From the NCBI GenBank assembly GCA_025093555.1, contig JAIWNF010000033.1, positions 496,001 to 560,000 on the forward strand: a DNA stretch of 64,000 bases. The letters run 5' to 3'. Shown here piece after piece: positions 1-12,283 of the stretch; within the stretch, counting starts at the first letter, position 1; each line of letters begins with the position of its first letter. The notes under the pieces were generated by a model. It saw only the letters and a list, made by a program, of their open reading frames with translations. It was not told the DNA's origin and searched no databases. The DNA is from Circinella umbellata (lineage: Eukaryota > Mucoromycota > Mucoromycetes > Mucorales > Lichtheimiaceae). The position numbers were made by a program, and so were the translations under genes.

Positions 1-786
1 GCGGGATAGTCACTTTAATAATACTATAGTATTAATAGTACTGGTGGTGATAAAAGAAAAGAGCACAGTTAGTGGCTCATAGTAGCGATAACTACTTTAT
101 CGCATTCAACATGATTATCCTATGATCACATTACAAAACAATATTAAATCAAGCTTTTTCACTTGGAATATATATAAATAGGTCTGCTACCTCCAGATAA
201 GCAAGCTTATTACTATTTTCTGTAGGGTTAATTTCTAAATCATCGGTGGTAGCAACGACCCCACAAGATGTTTAGTACAGTAGTCTACTCTATATTCTTC
301 TTCTCACACACAAAAGTTTTTCGGATGTATACCAAGATATTTCATATTTGTTATTACAGTAACTATTTAACTATTGTTGTACTTATTAGAATAATACAGC
401 CTACTTTATTACTCCAAGTCATAGATCACATTTATATTCTACTAGCAAATCTTATACACATATCTCGAATAAGAAAGAAACAAACCTATCTCAAAAACTG
501 CAGAATCATGTCCCAACATCTAGAAGTACTATAGACCACCTAGTACCAAATATAGTAATATCTAATCACTTCACTTCAAATGATCATATCTTGATGAAAA
601 ATCAACGAAAAATAATAAAATAAACTGTTTTAAAAACGTCAGAATCATCTCCAACGTCTCCAATCACCTTAGACATTTATAAAATATAAAGAAAATATAT
701 AAAAAAAAATTATTAAAAAAAAAAAAAATTACTGACCAAATCGCCGCAAAAATGATTTCTCAAGTTCTTTTTGAACTCGAATCTTT
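1..786. other. Outer tip of left arm, no gene seen
   Basis: AT-rich. Contains a perfect 16-base palindrome at 19-34 (TAATACTATAGTATTA) and A-runs at 701-728. The open frame at 268-534 has no recognisable protein features and I treat it as chance. The mirrored copy is 19436-20222. Confidence 0.6.
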
Positions 787-858
787 TAGCGACAGGTGGT
801 TTCGATCCACCGACCTTTGGGTTATGAGCCCAACGCGCTTCCTCTGCGCTATGTCGCT
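787..858 (-). tRNA. Initiator tRNA-Met (CAT), left arm copy
   Basis: 72-base tRNA folding perfectly: acceptor AGCGACA/TGTCGCT, D stem GCGC/GCGC, anticodon stem TTGGG/CCCAA around CTCATAA, T stem GGTGG/CCACC and discriminator A. Three G:C pairs in the anticodon stem, A1:U72 and a T-loop beginning with A (ATCGAAA) are hallmarks of eukaryotic initiator tRNA rather than elongator tRNA-Met. There is no intron. It is identical to the copy at 19364-19435. Confidence 0.95.
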
Positions 859-2387
859 CTCGGATGATTGTAGAAACGTCCGTTTGATGATATAGGACAA
901 AAAAAAGTATAAAAATGCAAAAAAACTAATAAAAGCTTAATTAAAGATGTAGCTTTAGGGCATGTGTGTGAATCACTAGTAAGTATATGGTGAACTTAAT
1001 ATCAGCGTGTAGAGAAAAAATAGGGCTATCGAATGGTATAGGTTGCATCAGAAGAGAGCAGTTGTATCAAAAGTTATTAATTTTTAAAGTTATTTCTTTA
1101 ATATTTTTTTATTAGAAACCTATATCATTATGATTTGCTATCTTTTTTTTTTTTTTTTTTTTTTGCCTCACGTTTTTTAAACCCAGCAATTTTGATGTAT
1201 AGTGAGGCTGGTATTAACAAAAAATAAAGAGATAGAAGCCATTATGGAAGAATAGCTAGATAGAATGCTATATATTTTAACAAAGTAATTTTGTACTTGG
1301 TTGGTAGTAGTTGCATAGAAACAATCTGCCTGTAGTAAAAATTTTACCATGGCAATGATATTGTAATAATAGACTAACTGTTGTTAGTTCCTTAAGAGAA
1401 ATGCTCGCTAGTTGTTGCTCTTTGATTCCTTCTTATTAATATTAATCCGGATAAAAAAGAAGGAACATTGAGGAAAGAATTATATCAGTAGTAGCCGTTA
1501 TAAACGGTTTTGGAGAATGATATAGAATCAGTACTTATAATAGATATCCCACCGATAATAAGATTTCATATACGTAAATAGAGATACTATTTTATTTCAA
1601 TAAACTTCAGTTCAATTTTGCTCTTTTGGGTCTCATTGACTTATCCATTGGTTCTTTATTTTACTGATTTTTAATTGATATAACACTTTTTTTATTATAC
1701 TTTTAAAAAAAGACTTATTTAATCGATTTATTATTAATACAAAACGAGGAGAGTATGTCTACAAAAGACTATATATTATTATTCTATACTGATGGCTATA
1801 AGTGCTGACTTAAGTCTATACTTGTGTAATGATATCATAGTCACTAAAGTAGCTGTATCGAAAGGACAGCTTTTTGTTGCTTATATATTAAACAAGGCTG
1901 CATTAAGGTATTTAACATGTTTCTTTCTAAAAATATATTATTTAAAAGAGAAAATAGCAGTTTATTATTCTTTACTAAAGGTACAGTTGAAAAATGTATC
2001 CAGAAAATTATTAATCCATTTTTAGATATCTTTGACCGAATTTATTTTTATTCAGAAAACTTGGCACATAGACATCATGTACCCCTACTTTTTATCTATC
2101 ATTTAAAAGTTCCAAGTTTTTGGATAGAAAGCTATTAGCCTTTTTTTTAAAAAAAGTATATAATAAGCTACATAATTAAGAAATAAAATATAACAGCATA
2201 TAACCGACTATTATAAAACTGCAATCAGGTTCGATGGATCAGTTTGCAAGGAAGCATAGCAGTAAATGGCTCGGTAAAGAAAAAGGCTCGGGATTATATC
2301 GATTATGGTTTTCCAGATACTAGGAAACCCTCTATCTATTTATATATGTTGAAATATTATGACCTAACTTACATCTAGCTAATATAT
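859..2387. other. Non-coding stretch of left arm
   Basis: AT-rich, with a 22-T run at 1143-1164. Small open frames (1792-2025, 1917-2138) look like chance. I see no gene. Confidence 0.6.
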
Positions 2388-2912
2388 TGTTACGTCCCGT
2401 TCGGATCGTTATTAATAAAATAAAAAGAAAATATAAGAAATTCCGAGTAAAAGACTCAAGGAATAAGGAAAGTTATATCAATAACTTATTCAATAAAAAG
2501 AAAAATAAAGAAAAGGGCGGTTTTTATAACCAGCAAATTCAACCGATCAAATAGTCGGGAAAATAGTTTATTTCAATAAAAATGAAAGAGAGCGAACTAA
2601 TTGTTATTTTGTGTGAAAGGAAGAAACTATCCTTTTTATACTAATTATTTGATTATTTAACTCCTTAATTCGAATCTTATTTCAGGTGGAATCGAATCCA
2701 ATTTCAGGTACGCATAGTTAACTCTTATTGGATAAAGGTGAAATTATTATTGACTGTAAAACTTCTTGTATTTATTTAAATAGAAATATTGGGATAAGAT
2801 TGATGATATTGATTGTACTGATAATAATAATAATAATAATGAAAAATAAATAAATAAATAAATTATGAGAAAAAAAAATTATATAAGGGAAAATCCCAAA
2901 TAGGAGGTAACA
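2388..2912. mobile_element. Solo-LTR-like element, left arm copy
   Basis: 525-base segment bounded by TGTTACG and GGTAACA, giving 6-base terminal inverted repeats TGTTAC/GTAACA. It is flanked on both sides by ATATAT, a possible 5-6 base target duplication although low in complexity. TG...CA ends and length fit a solo LTR of a retrotransposon. No internal region or primer-binding site follows. Orientation is not determined. The mirror copy is 17310-17834. Confidence 0.6.
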
Positions 2913-4448
2913 ATATATCTACTAATATCAATGGTCAACATTTCTACATAGAGTATCTATTCTAATGATTCTGTACTCAACCACATACTTAGCTGTGCTA
3001 TTGTTTATCCTTAGTATTCCGCCGATACGCATGTTGGCCAGCAACCTTATGGTCATCGTAATGGTCTTACACCATTACAGTAGTAGTAGTGTAAGAATGC
3101 CTTCAATATTTATACGTTACAGCACCATCTCTTTTTCTTCCACAGTATGCTTATTTTAAACTGGGACTCTGCTTCCAATTAAAATAGCCATTTTCTCAGT
3201 ATCTCTTCCAAGTTCTTTATTGTATGATCAAGTTGAACGTGGTCCCCCCCCCTTTTAATTAAAATTGGCGCAGAACACAAAAAATGTATTTCAGTATTGA
3301 ATCTAAAACCATCCTACGCTCTTTTTATTCATTTATTTGCCATAAAAAAAGAAGCACTGGTTAAATATGCTTACTTCTTTACTTCAACTACCTATTCTTA
3401 TAACTACTTTGGTATAATATAGACTAGTATTTGTCTTCTTTTCTTCGCTTTGGCTGGATGAGCTTCTACTGCGCGAAGATTGGTTGGTGTCTTGCAGAAA
3501 GTAAGTAAGGCACAATATGTACAGCAACCAAGGGTAAATAATTTCCTCTTGTCAGCAAAACTTTTTTTTTCACAAGATACATGTCATGATTACTAGCCCC
3601 TCATTTTTACTCTTTCAACATGCATCCCCCATTTTTTTTTGTTCAGTCCTTCTAATTTGGTCATTTACTATTATCTATTACTGCTGTGTTTTATTTATCA
3701 TAGCAAGAGAGCGTTTATATAGTTTTTGGTTGTCAGTCTCCTTTGTTATTACTTTTCTTTGTTTGTATGAAAAAAAATCCCATGCCAGTTTGCATATTAT
3801 TATAGCTTTATGAAGATACGACACTAGCTACACGTGTTCGATTTATTCATTAGTGTCATCCGATGATCTTTTTTTCCTTATGTTTAATAGTAGCAATATT
3901 CTTTTTATAGACGCTAGTAATTTACTGCTTTATTCTGGAAGTTGGAAATGTCTCGTATATTGTCTATGGTCACTGTTGTAATGATACTAATATGATCTTT
4001 TTATCCCAGATAAAATAAGAAATCATATTTAGACCAAACCTCAATTCTAAAAGGAAAATTGAGTAAACTTGCGTGATGATGTCCTGAACCCCCCTTCAAC
4101 TTAAAATAAAAAATATTATGACCAAGCCAATATATTTCATATTAATAGCTATAGTGACCTTCCTGATATTGATAACTAGCCCCACGTATCCAGCTTTAAC
4201 ATCAATCGTCTATATCAAATAATTAACCAAGCTTCATAACTCATAGAATTGAAAAAGTTTAAGTACGTTGGTGTTAAAAAATAGCTTTTTATTTTAGTCT
4301 TTAGAACTGTTATTAAAGTATATAACAAAGTATTAAAGAGTTTTATTTTGTTTGTTTTTATTTCCTACTATTATTAAAATAACTAAATATTACAAGTACT
4401 AAGTTATATTTTTACTAGAAATAATAAGACTCGCAACCTTGATATTCT
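2913..4448. other. Non-coding stretch of left arm
   Basis: AT-rich with a 9-C run at 3244-3252. Open frames 2965-3159 and 3586-3813 show no family features. I see no gene. Confidence 0.55.
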
Positions 4449-5326
4449 TTATTTTGTCAAATGACTCAAAATATCCTTTAATGTTCTGGGGATGGCTTTT
4501 GTGTTACCTGGATCGTCTGGGCAACCAGCTTCCAGACAGCCATATTCAAGGTTTCCTTGTTTCATGACGAGATCAACTTTCGTACCAATTATTTTCCTAT
4601 TAAGTTGACCTTCTTCATTGGTAGTGTGATGTAGATCCATTAGATACTGACACTTCATTGGTGAAGCAGTGAACGAGTCCGTCACAAGCTTTGGACCAAT
4701 CTGTTACTACTACATCTATAAAAAAGTATAAAGTACTCAGTCACAAAATTTTCAAAATAAAGAAACATATCTATATACTACACTAATAATGAAACATACT
4801 ATAGTCAAATTCAGCTCTTTGGCCACGGTATGAAATCTAGTTTTCCAAACTGATTGGAAAGCTTCACCAAGTTCTGTTTTAGCTACTAGAAATGGTGTGT
4901 TTTCTTTGACAAAATTACCAAGAGCTGGGCTTTTTCTTGTTTTATTTGCATTCTTGAAATAGTCCTCTATGACTATATATAATTATATATTTAACACCCG
5001 AGCAATCGTTTCCATAGTTACTCTTTTTTTATTACCTGGACGCCAGTCAAGGACTTGTACAAGTCAAGTTCGTCACCAAAGCTCTTGGCCAATATTACCC
5101 AGTCGCTAACAATGCTCATGCTACGCATTTTGAGAAGCTGGATGTTGGACTGTTGTCCTTTGATTGGAGGGCTGAATGGCGTTACTGTCACATGGCTGCG
5201 GCTTATCACAAAGTATTTCAATAAAAAGCATTTGAAGAGTTTCTTCAAAATGGCTTTGTGTTTGTTAAATGAAAACTTTCTTTTATCATCCGGTGGTGTT
5301 GCTTGTCCAGGATCTGACGCTTGTAT
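4449..5326 (-). pseudogene. Decayed gene fragment downstream of gene B (left copy)
   Basis: Reading on the minus strand, three short coding-like pieces follow gene B without a continuous frame: about 5248-5018, then about 4960-4800, then 4685-4449. The last contains a 'KVDLV...LEYGCLEAG...TLKDIL' pattern. From memory it resembles a large unnamed protein family that recurs in Mucorales genomes, which I cannot verify here. The pieces are separated by stops or introns, so I call it a fragment of unknown function. It is identical in the other arm (14896-15773). Confidence 0.35.
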
Positions 5327-7010
5327 TTATCTGTCAACTGCTTGGGTAATCAAAAATCCATCAGATGAATCAAGTGCTGCATACACAAGACCTAATGACC
5401 CTTCTACGCAATTATTTCGATTTTTGTAGTTGCGTTGGTTTAGAATTGTGGCGGCATCATGTTCATCCATGACTGGAACTTGTTCTTTATCTTCAAGGTC
5501 AAATTCGATAGCATCCAACATATCGTGGGCATAAAATGCGAATGCATCATAAGATAGACCATTATTTTCAGATGTGAGTACTTCTTGCTCAAGTTCTGGA
5601 CATCTGTGCATTGTATTTTTTGTCTTGTATAAAGACCGTCTGCAGAATATACATGTTGCAATGGTCAATCCACGATTGTCAGTTTGGTTCCAATGGGTTT
5701 CCGTCGACAAATCAAGTAAAGCCATTTTTTCTCGTTCCATTTGGTTTCTTTCCATATTTGCATGTGCACCATATATTCCTAGTTTTCTTTTCTTCAGGTA
5801 ATCATCTTCCTTCTTCATTTAAATCGCGGGTTGGGTCGCTGCTGAACGCGTTGGTCGAATACTGCATGTCTTTTCCAGATTTTGCGTGATGAAACCACTC
5901 GCGGTAGGCGTCACTGAATAGGGCAATCCCAGGCGGGCATGGAACAATAGAATATACAAGTCCTCGAGCAGTTCTTGAATCTTCCTGCGTTCAGACTGAA
6001 TTCGATCTTCTACGTCGGAAAGAGTTTGTTTTGCTTCATGTAAATGAAGTCCAAATGGATTGTTGTCCATGTATTGATTATATTCTTGACGGATATCTTG
6101 AAGCCAATTCAAAAGATCAGCGCGATTCTGTGGTTCTGTTTCACCATTATTAAGACGTTGTCGTACAATTCCCTCAAGCACCAGTGAACAGCAAATCTCT
6201 AAAAAGATTTCTTGTGCCTTCAGTTGCTGCAAAACAGGATCATATCTTAGAGAGCCAGGGTGACGCATCGGTACAAGTAATGCCAAATCCAAAGGATCTG
6301 GACCATAGGAGACGATTGAGACATTGCTAAAGTCTTCATTATATCGCGTAAAAAATCCAGTTGAGCTAAAGGCTGTGTTGATAATATTTTCAAAAAAAGT
6401 AAAATATCGCGGCTTATCAATCATATTCAAAAATCGCTCTGTTGGTCCTTTTCAAGCAGTTTCAAGTAAATCAAGATGAAATATGCTGAATAGAAGGTGA
6501 CATATTAATGTTATAATCAAAGGACAAAACCGACGCAGATAACGACAGAAATATAGAATCCCAACAAGCGAGACTTGTTATATCATAATAGATAGACATC
6601 GATAATTATAATTCTGAGCTGCGGACATTTCCAGAAGCGAGAGTAAAAAGAACCTTGTAGGCTTCTTGTACAGAGCTACTGTCAGTAGCTCTCCGGTATT
6701 CAACAGAACTATTGAACGTTTTTCTGATAATACCTTTTCTAGTTGATACTGATATTATGTGTTTGTTGACTAAATTACGAGGGATGCGTATGAGAAAAAA
6801 GAAGAAGACAATAATTATTATATTGACTTGATGAAAATGACATATAACAGTTAGCATACCTAAATCTCTAACAGTTGAGCAAGAGCATCATTAGGAATTA
6901 GCATTCTCATCAACGCGTTTTCCTGTCTTTTATTAAATTGTGCATAATCGTCGAAATGGTCTTGAATATGCTGCTGTTCAACTGAGGCAGAGTGTTCCGC
7001 AAAATATATA
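5327..7010 (-). pseudogene. Gene B, broken paralogue of gene A (left copy)
   Basis: Homologous to gene A from its second exon onward. It matches around the 'GPDPLDLAL..PMRHPGSLR' block (gene A: 'GPDDTDLAL..PMRHPGSLR'), the 'LLNWLQDIRQEYN' block, and the CCHC motif (C-x2-C-x11-H-x-C). Lesions: no counterpart of gene A exon 1 (the GIY-YIG-like part), a TGA at 6452-6454 where gene A has Trp in 'TAWK', another stop region near 6590-6610, a frame break near 5820, and an early stop right after 'QAVDR' where gene A goes on for about 155 residues. The same lesions are in the right-arm copy. Confidence 0.8.
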
Positions 7011-7938
7011 TATTGCCCTTATTTTAACTTGGCCACACATCTCCTTTCCAAGTTTAAAGCCACAATAGTTGTAAATAAGATCGGTTTCCTTTTTATGAAG
7101 TTATCTTTTATTGAAAAGAGTGGAAAAAAAAACCACGATGGAAAATAAAGAAATGCATTTTATCAACCACTGACTTTAAAACAATTAAAATAGGGGCAAT
7201 TGTATGATATATAGAAGGCACCCTTAGTCGTGCCATCCTACGGCTGTGCTATTGATCCTCTCTTGCTATCCTGCCATCTTCTAAGTTCAAGTTTACCACA
7301 TTATACTTGGTAATATGATATATAGCTTGTATTACTCTTATTTACCAGCAAGTTAATTATGAATATTTTTTTATTTAAATCCTATTCACCTAAAGAAGTG
7401 ATAGTTCTGGCTAAAAATGGATGTACATAATATATGTTGTTAGTCTTGACGTTTCTAAAAATATCTTATACACACTTTGTCCTATTCATTTTTTTTTATA
7501 ATAGCTGCTATGGGTAATTTATGTTTTGTTTTTACTACAAGTTTGGTATGCTATTTTATCTTTTCTTGGCCAAATCCTGCTATATCTATTCTATTATAAT
7601 ATATTATAAAATACATTATATTTTCATACAGTTACTTGAAACTGTACTTATATTATATCAACAGCACAAATGACGTAGTATTTACATATGAATACAGCTA
7701 TATATACTATAAGAGCCCCATAGCATAAGATATAATATCTCTGTGCCCATATTTTATTATATTACGATTATTGTCACTTTTAACATATATCATTCCGAAA
7801 GAACTTGAGTATATAATAAAAGCATAACATTATAATATACAATAATATTAGTGGTGTTCTCTCTATAAACGTAAAACAAGCATCTGTTATGTAGCTAACT
7901 AATATTTCTCATTATAAATTGAGTATAAAAACATTCGG
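7011..7938. other. Non-coding stretch of left arm upstream of gene B
   Basis: AT-rich, no open frame of note. It holds the A/G difference between arms at 7067 and ends at the identity breakpoint 7938. Confidence 0.6.
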
Positions 7939-8500
7939 GCTAGTTACATGAACAAATATTTGCTAAAATACTGGCTAGCATCTGTATCATGAAGAAGAGT
8001 GTAATTTATTGCTACGTATAATTAAATCATTCATTGTTGGCCTTTCAAAAGGCACTTATCATTATACTGAAACCAATGATAACTTGTAAAAAAGAAACAA
8101 GTTCTTCTATAATAGCAATACGTGTGTGTTCATTGACATTATAAAGTGTACATTTATATTATACAAGCAGTAGTTTATCAATAAAAGGAATAATCATTGA
8201 TAACTATTGTGGTTACAAAGACAATAAGGACTAACAGCTTTCAAGCTAACTTCTTCTGGATTTGACAATACTACTGGTATTTATTTTTTAATTGGTACGT
8301 GCGTAATGATATGAAAATGACAATGACAATAAAGGAAAAAATGAACAAGGAGGTAACACTTATACTTGAGAAAAATAGAAATAATAATGATAATATTATA
8401 AATATTTTTTCAGAATGATTAGTTATTCATGTCACTTTCATTTTTTAATTTGGCCGGTACATGACTGGGTCCACCTGCCAGTCTCTTGGATCGTATGTTA
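7939..8500. repeat. Inner, diverged part of inverted repeat (left)
   Basis: Continues the palindrome inward but with many substitutions and indels against 11787-12283. One left-only stretch of about 80 bases follows 7945. Long shared blocks remain, for example around the sequence near 8270-8330 and the 3' end of gene A near 8445-8490. It covers the 3' flank and last codons of gene A, so it marks an older inverted duplication than the near-identical arms. Confidence 0.85.
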
Positions 8501-11500
8501 GAAGCCTACGACAATAAGCGAACCATAAGAATCGTTGAACAGACATTGGTAATCGATTAAACTCCGTGAGATATTCCCCAAACGTGCATCTTGCCTGGCG
8601 CCGAAGTAAGCCATGTTTGTGTTGTTCGTTCCGTAGTATGGGTCGGCGATTTCTTGAAGAGCCACTTCTTGCAGGGATTCGTATGCTGTAATAGTTACAC
8701 CGGTCGTTTAAATCATTCACACCACATCTTGTTTCACACAGAGGATATTGCCGTAAATTTGGAGTCGAAAAATAATTGATTAATGCATTTCTTGTCTGCT
8801 GCGTTTGGATAACAAATTCGTCATCACGTTCCACTAAATCAATTCTTCCTTCCGTATTGTAAATGATTTCTTTATCAACCGCCATCATCCTTACAAAATC
8901 CTGGGTTGTATCAGTTCTACCAATGCAATAAACCACACCCAACGAACCAGCTTCATAGTGGACTACCCGATTCGCAGCATTATTTATTTCTGTTGCTGCG
9001 TCAAACTCCTCAACCTCCATTAAATCGACATCGTCATCGGAAAGCAGTTCAAGCGCATCATGGGCATAGAAAACTAAAGTATAGTTTAGACCATCCGATT
9101 GTGCGTTCATCGGAGTATCGTCCAATTCAGGGCAGATATGGGGAACATTATGGAATTTGAAAAAGCGATGATCACAAAACATACAATGAGCGATTTTAAA
9201 TCCGGAATCAGGTACTTGATCATTCCACTGTGTTGGATCCATAAGTATTCTCAATATATTATCAGTGCGCTGTATTTCGTTTACTTGACGATTTGCGCTA
9301 GCACCATAACGCCCCATTGATCGTCTACGAAGATACTCGTCTCTTTCTTCCTCAGTCAAATTCGTCATTGGATTGTTACCAGTAGCATTAGCAACTCTGT
9401 ATATAATAGTACCAGGACGAGCGTTCATAAACCATGTTCTATAAACAGCTTCCACGGGATTTTCAATTTGTAAAGGACAAGGAACAATCCTGTTCACTCT
9501 TCCTCTAGCTTGTCTATCTTGGTAGATAGCTCGTAATTGTTGGAGCTGATTTGCTCTTATAGTGCCATTTATTTCGCCCAAAAAGCGCAATGGTTCACTA
9601 CGTGAGGTCTGGGGACCATACTGGCGCTGGACAATTCGCTGTTCATTTAAATTGTTTCTTGTGCGAGCATCTAATCAAAAATAATAATAAAAAGTGTCTT
9701 TTATGAATATGTATAAACATAAACATATACGCTTCAATGTGGTTGTTGCTGTTTTTTAAAAAAGTTAGTAGATAATGTTTTACCTGCTATTCTCAGAGCC
9801 AAAATAGTGCTCTCTCTGGTCTGTAACATATTTTTTATATTGTTTAATCTTCTATGCAAATCATTGTCAGTCACAATTCTGTTGTATTCATTACGTATAT
9901 CTTGCAGCCACTGAAGTAGCGCACCGTGCTCATTTGGACGTACTTCGCCATTATGCAACCGACGACGGACAATCATGTCTAGGACATTTGAGCAGCATGC
10001 AACCAAAAATATCTCCTCAGCTTTATAATGCGCTAAAGCAGGGTCGTGTCGAAGAGACCCGGGATGTCGCATTGGTATCATAAGGGCTAAATCGGTGTCA
10101 TCTGGTCCATACATTACGATTGAAACTTCTCCAATATATTCACGATATGTCTCTTCAAACGCAGTAGTTGGATAGCCCGTCCGAATAAAATCTCCAAATC
10201 TTGTAAAGTTATTTGGTGATGTTGTTTGCTCTAAAAATCTAGACCGCACATCACGGCTTTTCCATGCGGTTTTAAAGAGATCGATGTCAAACATGCTAAA
10301 CACTTGGTGAGATAGAGTAATAATTATTATCGGCTTTGTCACTTTGATATAACGGCATAAATAGGGCATTGAAATAAGAAACTGCTGCTGTGGGGAAAGT
10401 GAGAACAAATCGACGAATGTTGGGTATGTAAAATGTCTTTCTTGAGTATTTGGAGCGTTCGAATATAATAGTTGATAAATTTCTTGAAGGAAATGTGGCG
10501 ATACGGATGCGTCTTCCCAAAATGTATGTGCGGCTATGGCAAATGCTCTTTGGGTAATGTCCTTGCCAACCATAACCGAAACAGTTTGATTATTAAGTAC
10601 ATTCTGTGGGGTGCCTAATATATATAAAGAATAAAAGAATTGCTTATATTAGATTCTGCTGATTTCTTTACAGATTGCAAAAATCATTGTTATTTACCTT
10701 GTCTAATTGCAGTATTTACTAAAATATTGTTAGGGGTAGGAGCATTAATAACACGTTGTGTTGATTGTTGTCTGATAAAGTTGGCCTGGTCATTGAAATG
10801 TTGAATAATAACTTGTTCTCGTTGATATGACAAGCGATTCAAAACAAAAAACTGTGAATAGTTGATTTGTTCAGCGACTGTAGTCCAGAGGTTCTACATA
10901 TTTTCAGAAGATAAAAGTAATTGAAGTTTAGAAAAACGTAACGTTAACGGAAGCATAGAGAAATCAATTCACATATACGTACTAATAAATCTTGATTTGG
11001 GTGCCAATCTATATAAAAACCTCCATTGGCGGAATTTAGTGCTGTGGGCCCACACGACTTTATCAAGATGTCTTCTATGTAGCCTGCTTCGACTAAGCTC
11101 ATATCTTCGGTAATATTCGTAAGGTTTAATACTTGATAAACTTGCCATTGAGGATTATTCGCGACTTCATAAAAGTTTCTGAATCTTGATGCTGATCGAT
11201 GGGAGATATCATGAACTAATCGCATGTTTGGCGTCGAGCGATGCGTAAAACCAGCATATATTATAGTAATAAGAGGAACATTAGCTAAATCATTCAACTG
11301 TCCTCGAACATGGTTTATCCAGTCAATATCGTAAGAGTGGGAAAGCTCGTATAAATTCAAAATATCGCCAATGGCTGGTACAGTAAAATTTGCACATCGC
11401 AAATAATATTCGGGGACATCGGTGGTTTGGATAACATCTTGATTTTCAGGAAGATCATCACCGATAGCTGGTGTCAACACCACATTTGTATGATGTAAAA

Positions 11501-11672
11501 CATTGGGATGGTCTGCAGGGTTAAAAGTAAGTGGATTTTCCAACAGCTCCTGAAACATATGGTAATGGTCGTCATTGAATGAATTCCATATCGGGTGTTG
11601 CTGGTTTATGGGTCTCTGACTTCGTTGGGCACGTCGTTCAATAATTCGCAATTGGATGTTATTAATGTCCAT
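8445..11672 (-). CDS. Gene A: GIY-YIG-like / CCHC-motif protein, unknown family
   Basis: Four exons on the minus strand: 11672-10983, 10893-10698, 10614-9784 and 9670-8445. All have GT-AG introns and phases that close (980 residues). Exon 1 residues 137-215 look like a GIY-YIG nuclease core: YAG (139-141), R151 and H154 following it, E195 in a helix, N213 in 'ALN'. The leading GIY triad is not obvious. The middle carries a conserved block 'GPDDTDLALMIPMRHPGSLR'. A C735-x2-C738-x11-H750-x-C752 motif follows. The frame is uninterrupted over 2.9 kb of coding sequence, unlike its broken paralogue gene B. I do not recognise the whole protein. It could belong to a mobile element. The nuclease reading is an inference from residue pattern only. 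The start was chosen as the Met before 'DINNIQ', since the longer frame upstream is hydrophobic junction sequence. Confidence 0.75.
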
Positions 11673-11786
11673 TTGATAAAGTATGTAGAAAGAAAATACT
11701 AGTGAATACGGTTGTTGTTGATAAAATAGAATAAAGGATATAAAATAAGAAAGCAGAAATAAATGTAAAGGAGAGTTCGCGTGGAC

Positions 11787-12283
11787 CATTTAATCCAAGA
11801 GACTGGCAGGTGGACTTGGTCATGTACCAGCCAAATTAAAAAATGAAAGTGACTTGATTAAGTAATTATGATGTAAAAATAATCATAGTATTATCATTAT
11901 TATGTTTATATTTCTCAAGTATGATAATAGTATTATCCCCCCTATTCATTTTATATTCTTTATCGTCATTGTCATTTTCATATCATTACGTACGTACCAA
12001 TTAAAAAATAAATACCAGTAGTATTGTCAAATCCAGAAGTTAGCTTAAAAGCTGTCAGTCCTTATTGTTTTTGTAGCCACAATAGTTATCAATGATTATT
12101 CCTTTTATTAATAGTAAACTACTGCTAGTATAATATAAATGTACACTTAAAGTCAATGCACACACACGTATTGCTACTATAAAAAAACTTGTTTCTTTTT
12201 TCTTGGTTATCATTGGTTTCAGTATAATAACAGCTGCTTTTTTAAAAACTAACAATGAATGATTCAATATATGTGGAACTAAG
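11787..12283. repeat. Inner, diverged part of inverted repeat (right)
   Basis: Counterpart of about 7939-8500. It begins with a remnant of the last codons of a second gene A copy and continues through the former 3' flank. By eye the identity is roughly 85-90% with indels, against nearly 100% in the outer arms. Confidence 0.85.
11793..11839 (+). pseudogene. 3'-end remnant of a second gene A copy
   Basis: The plus strand reads 'PRDWQVDLVMYQPN' then TAA, against the gene A C-terminus 'PRDWQVDPVMYRPN'. Only the last 14 codons and the 3' flank survive. It shows that gene A once lay in both halves of the inverted repeat. The breakpoint is at about 11787-11793, some 115 bases upstream of the surviving gene A start. 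Confidence 0.85.

Larger units (their letters stand above)
1..7938. repeat. Left arm of 20.2-kb palindrome
   Basis: Left half of a near-perfect inverted repeat. Base i pairs with base 20223-i at the outer tip. Beyond a one-base length difference in an A/T run (14 A at 715-728, 15 T in the other arm) it pairs with base 20222-i. The only other difference I found is A at 7067 against the partner of C at 13155. Identity ends at G7938. The arm carries tRNA-Met, a solo-LTR-like element, a decayed gene fragment and broken gene B, all mirrored in the other arm. I compared many blocks and all mirrored open frames, but not every base. The palindrome starts at base 1, so it may continue outside the window. 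Confidence 0.95.

Noticed and set aside
268..534. 88-codon open frame in each arm tip (also 19689-19955)
   Set aside because: Hydrophobic/Ile-rich composition expected of AT-rich DNA, no family features. Mirroring only reflects the repeat.
1792..2138. Overlapping open frames in both arms (1792-2025, 1917-2138)
   Set aside because: Mutually overlapping, biased to Lys/Ile/Tyr, with no splice-linked extension.
5055..5429. 124-codon open frame on the strand opposite gene B and its downstream fragment
   Set aside because: Antisense shadow of the gene B end and the following fragment.
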